In this document: piece by piece, positions 48,229-55,144 of the stretch
How positions within the stretch are numbered: position 1 is the first letter of the stretch
Layout: every line of letters begins with the position of its first letter
Notes under the pieces: generated by a model
The model's input: only the letters and a program-made list of their open reading frames with translations
What the model was told of the DNA's origin: nothing
The model's database searches: none
Assembly: GCF_000414115.1 (NCBI RefSeq)
Contig: NZ_AOPZ01000017.1
Coordinates: 107,520 to 171,519 of the forward strand
Length of the DNA stretch: 64,000 bases
Direction of reading: 5' to 3'
Source of the DNA: Streptomyces aurantiacus JA 4570
GTDB taxonomy: Bacteria > Actinomycetota > Actinomycetes > Streptomycetales > Streptomycetaceae
Position numbers and translations under genes: made by a program

Positions 48229-48891
48229 TTGCCCGCACGCCACGACATCGCGAGCGAGCGTGAACTCTGGGACGCCTTCGCCGAACACACCAAAGGCAAG
48301 GTGTTCGAGTCCGAGCCCGAGTTCTGCTGGAGCCAGTACAGCGGGCACGGACCCGGACCTGAACTCCTCGGCGACCCGGCCACCGCGCTGGAGCTCGGGT
48401 GCGGCACCGGGCGGGCACTGGCACACCTGGCCCAACGGGGCGTGCAGGCCACGGGCGTGGATCTTTCGCCGGTCATGGTCCAGCACGTCACCGAACGGTG
48501 GGGGCCGCTCGGCGTACGGTTCATCTGCGCCGAAGTGCTGGAGCACCTGCGGGCGAGCCCGGAGACGTACGACGCCGTGTACTCGATCTTCGGAGCCGTC
48601 TGGTTCACCAACCCCGCGCAACTGCTCCCCTTGATCGCCGAGCGCCTGAACCCGGGCGGAGTCCTGGTCTTCTCCCAGCCTCCGGCGATCCCCGGAGCGT
48701 ACGGGCCCCAGGGCATGTACAAGGGGGGATTCGCCGGGAAGGCGATGTTCACGTACCGCTACAGCTACACCCCTCGCAAGTGGCAGAACCTCCTGCTGAA
48801 GGCAGGCTTCCAGACCGCCGAAGCGAAGATCCTCAGTGCTCCCGAGCCCGACCACATCGGCACCCTGATCGTGCGCGCCACCATGAGCTAG
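48229..48891 (+). CDS. class I SAM-dependent methyltransferase
   Basis: A 220-residue methyltransferase. The SAM motif I is ATALELGCGTGRALAHLAQR, followed by VQATGVDLSPVMVQHVTERW (motif II with acidic D), EVLEHLRASPETYDAVYSIF and the post-motif RLNPGGVLVFSQPP. The N-terminal part FCWSQYSGHGPGPELLG is typical of a Streptomyces group of small-molecule methyltransferases. The TTG at 48229 has GGAGGA upstream; an ATG at 48193 would place the start within the leader hairpin. Substrate unknown. It follows the mobile-element scar and is itself of normal GC content. Confidence 0.87.
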   Translation: MPARHDIASERELWDAFAEHTKGKVFESEPEFCWSQYSGHGPGPELLGDPATALELGCGTGRALAHLAQRGVQATGVDLSPVMVQHVTERWGPLGVRFICAEVLEHLRASPETYDAVYSIFGAVWFTNPAQLLPLIAERLNPGGVLVFSQPPAIPGAYGPQGMYKGGFAGKAMFTYRYSYTPRKWQNLLLKAGFQTAEAKILSAPEPDHIGTLIVRATMS

Positions 48892-48930
48892 AAACCAGCC
48901 CCGCCCGTTCGCCGCTGCGGCACGGTTTTG

Positions 48931-48994
48931 GCCCGTCCGGCGTTTGAGGACGAGCCGCGAAGCGGCGTTGAGGACGAGCCGCGAAGCGGCGATA
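48931..48994. repeat. dispersed intergenic repeat, copy with internal 27-bp duplication
   Basis: GCCCGTCCGGCGTTTGAGGA begins at 48931, followed by GACGAGC and the hairpin GCCGC-GAA-GCGGC; the part TTGAGGACGAGC...GCGGCG is duplicated before the ending GATA. It lies after the methyltransferase stop, between convergent genes. A GGGGTCCGGGGGC...GCCCCC module follows at 48998, as near the terminator at 31227. Confidence 0.93.
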
Positions 48995-49039
48995 GCGGGG
49001 GTCCGGGGGCGGCAGCCCCCTGGGGGGCGCCCACGCGGG

Positions 49040-50782
49040 TCAAGGCCGCGGCACGTTGCGCAGGTTGGAGCGAGCCATCTGGAGCATGCGGCCCACCCCG
49101 CCGTCGAGGACGATCTTGCTGGCGGAGAGGGCGAAGCCGGTGACCATTTCCGAGCTGATCTTGGGTGGGATGGACAGGGCGTTGGGGTCGGTGACGATGT
49201 CGACGAGGGCGGGGCCCTTGTGGGAGAAGGCGTCCTTGAGGGCGGACGCGAGTTGTTTGGGCTTCTCCACGCGGACGCCGTAGGCACCGGCCGCGCGGGC
49301 GACGGCGGCGAAGTCGGGGTTGTGGTTGGTGGTGCCGTAGGACGGCAGCCCGGCGACGAGCATCTCCAGCTCCACCATGCCCAGGGAGGAGTTGTTGAAC
49401 AGGACCACCTTCACCGGCAGGTCGTACTGCACGAGCGTCAGGAAGTCCCCCATCAGCATGGTGAAGCCGCCGTCGCCCGACATGGAGATGACCTGCCGCT
49501 TGCGGTCGGTGAACTGGGCGCCGATCGCCTGCGGCAGCGCGTTGGCCATGGAGCCGTGGCTGAAGGAGCCGATGATGCGGCGCTTGCCGTTGGGCGAGAT
49601 GTAGCGGGCCGCCCAGACGTTGCACATGCCGGTGTCGACGGTGAAGATCGCTGAAGGGTCGGCGAGGTCGTCGAGGACGGAGGCGACGTACTCCGGGTGG
49701 ATCGGGATGTGCTTCTCGACCTTGCGCGTGTACGCCTTCACCACGCCTTCGAGGGCGTCCGCGTGCTTCTTCAGCATCTTGTCGAGGAACTTGCGGTTCG
49801 ACTTCGGCGAGACGCGCGGGGTCAGGCAGCGCAACGTCTCGCGTACGTCGCCCCAGACGGCGAGGTCGAGCCGCGAGCGGCGGCCGAGGTGTTCGGGGCG
49901 CACGTCGACCTGGGCGATCTTGACGTCGTCGGGCAGGAAGGCGTTGTACGGGAAGTCCGTGCCGAGCAGGATGAGCAGGTCGCACTCGTGGGTGGCCTCG
50001 TACGCGGCGCCGTAGCCGAGCAGTCCGCTCATGCCCACGTCGTACGGGTTGTCGTACTGGATCCACTCCTTGCCGCGCAGGGCGTGGCCGACCGGGGACT
50101 TGATCTTCTCGGCGAACGCCATCACCTCGGCGTGGGCGCCCGCCGTGCCGCTGCCGCAGAACAGGGTGACCTTGTCGGCCTCGTCGATCATCGCGGCGAG
50201 CTTGTCGATCTCGGCGTCGCCGGGACGTACGGAGGGGCGTGAGGTGACCAGCGCGGTCTCAGCCGCCTTCTCCGGGGCCGCCTCGGAGGCGACGTCGCCG
50301 GGCAGTGAGACCACGCTGACGCCCGACTGGCCTACGGCGTGCTGGATGGCCGTCTGAAGCAGGCGCGGCATCTGCTTCGGGCTGGCGATCAGTTCGCTGT
50401 AGTGGCTGCACTCGCGGAACAGCTGGTCCGGGTGGGTCTCCTGGAAGTAGCCGAGGCCGATCTCGCTGGAGGGGATCTGGGAGGCGAGGGCGAGGACGGG
50501 CGCCATGGAGCGGTGGGCGTCGTACAGGCCGTTGATGAGGTGCAGGTTGCCGGGGCCGCAGGAGCCCGCGCAGGCGGCGAGGGAGCCGGTGATCTGGGCC
50601 TCCGCGCCGGCCGCGAAGGCGGCGGTCTCCTCGTGCCTGACCTGGATCCAGTCGATCGCCTTGGTGCGGCGGATCGCGTCCACGACGGGGTTGAGGCTGT
50701 CTCCGACGACTCCGTAAAGGCGCTTCACTCCGGCACGGACGAGGATGTCGACGAACTGCTCGGCGACGTTCTGCTTGGCCAT
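49040..50782 (-). CDS. poxB: PoxB-type thiamine pyrophosphate-dependent pyruvate oxidase/dehydrogenase
   Basis: A 580-residue ThDP enzyme of the pyruvate oxidase/pyruvate:quinone oxidoreductase group. The N-terminal pyrimidine-binding domain shows VRHEETAAFAAGAEAQITGS with the catalytic Glu, then GPGNLHLINGLYDAHRSMAP. The central FAD-type domain follows, and the C-terminal PP-binding motif reads SMSGDGGFTMLMGDFLTLVQ and VVLFNNSSLGMVELE (GDG-x-NN). It converts pyruvate to acetate and CO2, passing electrons to FAD and quinone. The ATG at 50782 gives MAKQNVAEQF; AAGGGG lies 11 bases before it. The gene is leftward and downstream of the PP2C-like gene, 54 bp apart. Family certain, exact acceptor less so. 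Confidence 0.9.
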   Translation of the reverse strand: MAKQNVAEQFVDILVRAGVKRLYGVVGDSLNPVVDAIRRTKAIDWIQVRHEETAAFAAGAEAQITGSLAACAGSCGPGNLHLINGLYDAHRSMAPVLALASQIPSSEIGLGYFQETHPDQLFRECSHYSELIASPKQMPRLLQTAIQHAVGQSGVSVVSLPGDVASEAAPEKAAETALVTSRPSVRPGDAEIDKLAAMIDEADKVTLFCGSGTAGAHAEVMAFAEKIKSPVGHALRGKEWIQYDNPYDVGMSGLLGYGAAYEATHECDLLILLGTDFPYNAFLPDDVKIAQVDVRPEHLGRRSRLDLAVWGDVRETLRCLTPRVSPKSNRKFLDKMLKKHADALEGVVKAYTRKVEKHIPIHPEYVASVLDDLADPSAIFTVDTGMCNVWAARYISPNGKRRIIGSFSHGSMANALPQAIGAQFTDRKRQVISMSGDGGFTMLMGDFLTLVQYDLPVKVVLFNNSSLGMVELEMLVAGLPSYGTTNHNPDFAAVARAAGAYGVRVEKPKQLASALKDAFSHKGPALVDIVTDPNALSIPPKISSEMVTGFALSASKIVLDGGVGRMLQMARSNLRNVPRP

Positions 50783-50836
50783 CTCTTCATGCACCCCTTC
50801 ACTCTCTTTGGGTCCATGAATTCACAGGGGACGCGC

Positions 50837-53146
50837 TCACGCCTCCCAAACGGCGGCAGCCGTGCGGTCGTCCGCGTAGCCCTTGGCCCGGACCTGGATG
50901 TCGGCGAGGAACGCGGTGAGGCCGGGCGGGCCGCCCTCGGCCCACCTGCGGGTGAGGTGGCGGGCCAGCTCCGGCTCGCCGCGCAGCGGCTCGGCGAGGC
51001 CGCCGCTGCACAGCAGGAGCGTGTCACCCGGGCGGGCGACGGAGGCCCGGAACCGGAAGGGGTCGCGTGCCGGGGCGGGCGCCGGTTCGTACGGGCTCGG
51101 GGGCGTCGTGATGCCCAGGTCCATGGTGAGCCGGTCGCCGTCGGGGCTCTCGGCGGGCGGCGAGCCGAAGCCGACGACGGGTTCGCCGGCCAGGTCGGCC
51201 ACGCGTGGCTCGATGTCCTGCCACTCGCCGCCGCGCAGCCGGAACAGGCCGCCGGCGCCGACGCCGAAGAACACGCGGGTGCGGCATTCCGGGTCGGCGG
51301 GGAGCAGCAGGCAGCGCAGCGATGCCGTGTACTCCTCCGGTTCCAGGCCGAGTTCGGCGGCGCGGGCGCGGAGCTTGCCGAGGCTGCGGTCGGTGAGGCG
51401 GTGCAGGCCCGACTTCAGGTCGCCGCGCCGGGCGGCGCGGATGTCCTGGGCCAGGCGGGCGTGGCTGCGGCCGACGGCGCGGCCGATCCACGCGCAGGCG
51501 TCGGCGGCGGCGCGGTGGGCGCCCGGTGTCGAACGGGCGCCGGTGGCCATGGCGACCAGGACGAGGGTGTCGTCGCCGGTGCCGAAGCGGGCGGTGAGCA
51601 GGGCGTCGCGGCGGGGTTCGCCGCGGAACCGGGCCGAGTCGCCGCGCAGGGACGTGGCGCGCAGCGTGGAGGTGCCGTAGCGGGCGCCGTCCAGGACGGT
51701 GTCCGCTACGAGCTCCCCGAGCGCGTCCGGGTCCGCCACGGGCAGCCCCGTCGGCTCGGCCTCGTACGTCGGCGGCCCGTCCCCCACGTACGCGGGCACA
51801 CCACAGGAAGCGCCGCCCTCCCCCACGGGGGAACCCGCGCTCCCCTCCCTGGACGGCTCACCTCCCGCCGTCGAAGCCCCGGCCGGGCCACCGGCGGCCT
51901 CCGGTTCGGGCTCGGGCTCGGGCTTCCGCGCCGGGGGGAACGTCAGCGGCCCGGCGGAGGGCGCCGCCCAGGGGGCGGGGGCGCGGTAGGCGGGAGGGTC
52001 ATGGGCCGGCGGCGCGGTCGGGGCTTGGCGGGGTGGCGGCAGCGTCGGTGGCCGAGCTGGTTCCGGGGCCGGTCGCTGGGGTGCCGTGGGTGCTGTCGGC
52101 GGGTGGGGAGTGCGAGGCGGCTCCGGGGCCGGACGCCCAGGCGCCTCGGACACCGGAGGACGGGGAGCCTCAGGCGGCACCGGGGCCGGACGACGGGGTG
52201 GCTCGGGCGCCGGAGGCGGAGGTGGGGGCGGCGGCTCCGGGGTGGGCCGCTGGGGTGGCGGAGGCACGGAGGCCGTCAACCAGTCCGGGAGGACGCCCCG
52301 TTGAGGTGCGCGGGTGGGCCGCCGGGCCGGGTCGGCCTCACGACGGCCTGAGCCGGCTTCGGCCTGGGCCTGGGCCTGGTCGGCCTCCCTGCGAGCCAGG
52401 TCGCCCTCACTGTGGGCAGCGTCGGCCTCACGACAAGCTTGGTCGGCCCCGCGACGGGCAGAGTCACCCCCGTGCCGAGCCGGGTCGCCCCCGCTACGGG
52501 CAGCGTCGGCCTCACGACGAGCCAGGTCGGCGCCGCGGGCAGAGTCGGACTCGCGGTGAGCAGCGTCGGCCTCCCCGCGGGCCAGGTCGGCGCCGCCGAC
52601 GGAGTCGGACTCGCGGTGAGCGGCGTCGGCCTCACCGCGGGCCAGGTCACCCCCACCACGGGCACCGTCAGCCTCGCGGCGAGCCTGGTCGGCCTCACGA
52701 CGGGCAGAGTCACCCCCACCGCGGGCAGAGCCAGCCTCGCGGCGAGCAGCCTCGCCCCCGCCACGCGCAGCGTCGGCCCCCCGCTCCCCCGGAGCGACAT
52801 CCTCCCCTCCGAGCCCCCCGGCAGCGTCCGGGTGAGCCGAGGTCACATCCGCCGCAGCCGCGCCCCGTTGACCGGGAACACTCCCCGGCCCGCCGGGGCC
52901 CCCGGCAGCGTACGCAGTAGTCCCCTCGGCGGAGCCGGAGCCGGAGTCGCCCGCCTGGGCCCCGTCGTCCGAGGCGCCCCCGCCAGAAACCGTTCCGGAC
53001 GCCGACGCGAACCGGTCGTCCAGAGAATCAGCCGCGGCCGCAGGCCCCGCGTCGTCCTTCGACTCGTCGTACAACTGCCCCCACCAGTCGTCCTCCTGGC
53101 CGGAACGGGCTCCGTGACCGGTGTGCCTCTCCCCCTGCTGGCTCAT
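50837..53146 (-). CDS. PP2C-like protein with long repeat region; active-site motifs degenerate
   Basis: A 769-residue protein. Residues 1-500 are low-complexity: an acidic/Gly-Ala start (DDWWGQLYDESKDD), a long repeat region (about 120-270) with ARREAD/AHRESD units, then a Pro-rich linker. The C-terminal 270 residues have the PP2C fold (TARFGTGDDTLVLVAMATGA, HRAAADACAWIGRAVGRSHA, RVFFGVGAGGLFRLRGGEW, RPGDTLLLCSGGLAEPL, DDRTAAAVWEA). The metal-binding Asp positions are altered: CSGGL in place of CSDGL, and MATGA where FDGxGG is usual, so it may bind rather than dephosphorylate. The ATG at 53146 starts MSQQGERHTGH. Function unknown; similar long-tail PP2C proteins occur in Streptomyces. Confidence 0.78.
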   Translation of the reverse strand: MSQQGERHTGHGARSGQEDDWWGQLYDESKDDAGPAAAADSLDDRFASASGTVSGGGASDDGAQAGDSGSGSAEGTTAYAAGGPGGPGSVPGQRGAAAADVTSAHPDAAGGLGGEDVAPGERGADAARGGGEAARREAGSARGGGDSARREADQARREADGARGGGDLARGEADAAHRESDSVGGADLARGEADAAHRESDSARGADLARREADAARSGGDPARHGGDSARRGADQACREADAAHSEGDLARREADQAQAQAEAGSGRREADPARRPTRAPQRGVLPDWLTASVPPPPQRPTPEPPPPPPPPAPEPPRRPAPVPPEAPRPPVSEAPGRPAPEPPRTPHPPTAPTAPQRPAPEPARPPTLPPPRQAPTAPPAHDPPAYRAPAPWAAPSAGPLTFPPARKPEPEPEPEAAGGPAGASTAGGEPSREGSAGSPVGEGGASCGVPAYVGDGPPTYEAEPTGLPVADPDALGELVADTVLDGARYGTSTLRATSLRGDSARFRGEPRRDALLTARFGTGDDTLVLVAMATGARSTPGAHRAAADACAWIGRAVGRSHARLAQDIRAARRGDLKSGLHRLTDRSLGKLRARAAELGLEPEEYTASLRCLLLPADPECRTRVFFGVGAGGLFRLRGGEWQDIEPRVADLAGEPVVGFGSPPAESPDGDRLTMDLGITTPPSPYEPAPAPARDPFRFRASVARPGDTLLLCSGGLAEPLRGEPELARHLTRRWAEGGPPGLTAFLADIQVRAKGYADDRTAAAVWEA
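52501..52650. repeat. 60-bp tandem repeat within the PP2C-like gene
   Basis: Near-identical 60-bp units start at 52501, 52561 and (partly) 52621, with GTCGGACTCGCGGTGAGCAG-type sequences in the same register. They encode about 20-residue repeats of ADLARxEADAAHRESDSAxG on the minus strand. Shorter related units continue over 52420-52760, and the repeats also keep long frames open on the + strand, which explains several false ORFs there. Confidence 0.9.
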
Positions 53147-53422
53147 GCCCCTATTGTCCACCGCACAGGGCGTACGAAAACGGTGCATCCGGAAATTCCA
53201 GCGAGGGGCGGGCCGTGGTGGCGCGCCGAGCGCCGGGCGGCCCCACCCCCCACGGGAGGACCGCCCGGCGCGGGGACACCTTGGCAGACCGGCGGGTACT
53301 GCGGGGATGATGTTCGCGGCGGGTTTACGCCGTGGCTGCTTTCCGCCACGGGTGGGTGGAACCCGCCGGGACGATCGGGAGGCCGGGCCTGCCGGGCAGG
53401 CCATCGGGAGGGACGTCGCCGC

Positions 53423-54493
53423 ATGCTGGCTGCGATAGGGCTGGACGAGACGCACGAGGCGGCGTACCGCGCACTGGTGTCGGTGGGCGCCGCCGACGTG
53501 CCCGACCTGGCGCGCCGCCTCACGCTGGGCGAGCCGGAGACGGAGCGCGCGCTGCGCCGCCTGGAGCGGCACGGCCTGGCCGCGCAGGCGTCGGGCCGGG
53601 CGGGGCGCTGGGTGGCGGCGCCGCCCGGTGTGGCGCTCGGCGCGCTGCTCACCCAGCACCGGCACGAGCTGGAGAAGGCGGAGCTCGCGGCGACCCTGCT
53701 CGCCGAGGAGTACCGCGCCCAGGCCGCCGAGCCCACCGTGCACGACCTGGTCGAGGTGGTGACCGGCGCGGCCGCCGTCTCGCAGCGCTTCCTGCAGCTC
53801 CAGCTCGGCGCGAGCCACGAGGTGTGCGCGCTGGTCACGGGCAGGCCGGTCGCGGTCACGGGCGTGGAGAACGACGCGGAGGAACAGGCCGCGGGCCGGG
53901 GCGTGCGCTACCGCGTGGTCATCGAGCGCGAGGTGCTCGCCGCCCCCACCGGCCTCCTTGAGGTGGCCGCGGCGATGCGGCGCGAGGAGCGGGTGCGGGT
54001 CGCCGACCGCGTACCGACGAAGCTGGTGGTCGTGGACGGCTCCCAGGCGATGGTGCCGCTGACGTCGCGCACGGCGGAACCCGCGGCGCTCGTGGTGCAC
54101 GCGAGCGGCCTCCTGGAGTCCCTGACGGGCCTCTTCGAGGCGGTGTGGCGCACGGCGCTGCCGCTGCGCCTGGGTGAGGACGGCGCGGTGGGCGAGGCGG
54201 GCACCGGCGGCCCCGACGGCACGGACCTGGAGGTCCTGTCGCTGCTCCTCGCCGGGATGACGGACGCGAGCGTCGCCAAACAGCTCGACCTGGGGCTGCG
54301 CACCGTACAGCGCCGGGTGAAGCGGCTGATGGAGCTGACCGGCGTGACGACGCGGCTGCAGCTCGGCTGGCACGCGTACGAACGCGGCTGGGTGGCCCGC
54401 GAGGCCGCCGAGACCTCCGGGGCCTCCAGGCTCTCCGGGTACCCCGGGACCCCCGGGACCCCCGGAGCCTCCGAGGGCACAGGCTCCGACTGA
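53423..54493 (+). CDS. TrmB-like / LuxR-type transcriptional regulator
   Basis: A 356-residue regulator with two DNA-binding regions. The N-terminus (IGLDETHEAAYRALVSVGAA, DVPDLARRLTLGEPETERAL) is a TrmB-type winged helix. The C-terminal part has a LuxR-type HTH, LLLAGMTDASVAKQLDLGLR then TVQRRVKRLMELTGVTTRLQ. The middle (about 110-250) is a sensor-like domain. The ATG at 53423 has GGGAGGG upstream. The tail is Gly/Pro/Ser-rich. It is divergent from the PP2C-like gene (276 bp between starts). Streptomycetes carry many such fused regulators, often near the genes they control; here the nearest candidates are the PP2C-like and DUF456 genes. Confidence 0.85.
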   Translation: MLAAIGLDETHEAAYRALVSVGAADVPDLARRLTLGEPETERALRRLERHGLAAQASGRAGRWVAAPPGVALGALLTQHRHELEKAELAATLLAEEYRAQAAEPTVHDLVEVVTGAAAVSQRFLQLQLGASHEVCALVTGRPVAVTGVENDAEEQAAGRGVRYRVVIEREVLAAPTGLLEVAAAMRREERVRVADRVPTKLVVVDGSQAMVPLTSRTAEPAALVVHASGLLESLTGLFEAVWRTALPLRLGEDGAVGEAGTGGPDGTDLEVLSLLLAGMTDASVAKQLDLGLRTVQRRVKRLMELTGVTTRLQLGWHAYERGWVAREAAETSGASRLSGYPGTPGTPGASEGTGSD

Positions 54494-54535
54494 CCCCGAC
54501 CTGCGGTTTCGTATCCGCTCCTGCACCCTGGGCAG

Positions 54536-55021
54536 ATGGGAGCGTGGGAACTCCTGCTGGTCGGCGTGGTGATGCTGCTCGGCCTGTGCGGAGTGCTGGT
54601 GCCCGGTGTGCCGGGGTCCTGGCTGGTGTGGGCCGGGACCGCCTGGTGGGCGCTGCAGGACCCGCGGGGACTCGCCTGGGGCGTCCTGGTCGGCGCGACC
54701 CTGCTGCTCCTGCTGTCCCAGGCCGTGCGCTGGCAGTTGCCGCCCCGGCGGCTGCGGGAGTCCGGCGCGACCCGGCACATGGCGGTGTTCGCGGGCGGCG
54801 GCGCGCTGCTCGGCTTCTGCGTGCTGCCGGTTCTCGGCGCGCTGCCGGGGTTCGTCGGCGGTCTGTACGTGGCCGAGCGGGCGCGGCTCGGCGGGCACGG
54901 CGAGGCGGTGACGGCGGTGCGGACGGCGCTGCGGGCCGGGGGGTGGAGTGTGTTCGTGGAGCTGTTCGCGTGCCTGCTGATCGTGGGGGCGTGGGTGGGG
55001 GCGGAGCTCTGGGGACGCTGA
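54536..55021 (+). CDS. DUF456 family membrane protein
   Basis: A 161-residue membrane protein with about four hydrophobic segments. MGAWELLLVGVVMLLGLCGV, LVPGVPGSWLVWAGTAWWAL, the Arg-containing loop (RWQLPPRRLRESGATRHMAV) and FAGGGALLGFCVLPVLGALP, then a last helix (VFVELFACLLIVGAWVGAEL), match DUF456. These proteins are small, glycine-rich and of unknown function. The ATG at 54536 lies 42 bp after the regulator stop, so the two may be cotranscribed. Complete and of normal length. Confidence 0.83.
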   Translation: MGAWELLLVGVVMLLGLCGVLVPGVPGSWLVWAGTAWWALQDPRGLAWGVLVGATLLLLLSQAVRWQLPPRRLRESGATRHMAVFAGGGALLGFCVLPVLGALPGFVGGLYVAERARLGGHGEAVTAVRTALRAGGWSVFVELFACLLIVGAWVGAELWGR

Positions 55022-55144
55022 AGATCGGCTTCGCCACCCTCGGCACATCCGATCTCTCCCGACTCATTGACGTACTCGTACGCCATCTCTAGCTTTCAGC
55101 GGCAGATACCTCCGATGACTCGACGACTCAGCCTGGAGGCCCTG

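Noticed and set aside
50837..55048. 1403-codon minus frame extending the PP2C-like protein upstream
   Set aside because: Beyond 53146 the frame is only antisense to the TrmB/LuxR and DUF456 genes and is Arg/Pro/His-rich. The ATG at 53146 matches the start of known relatives.
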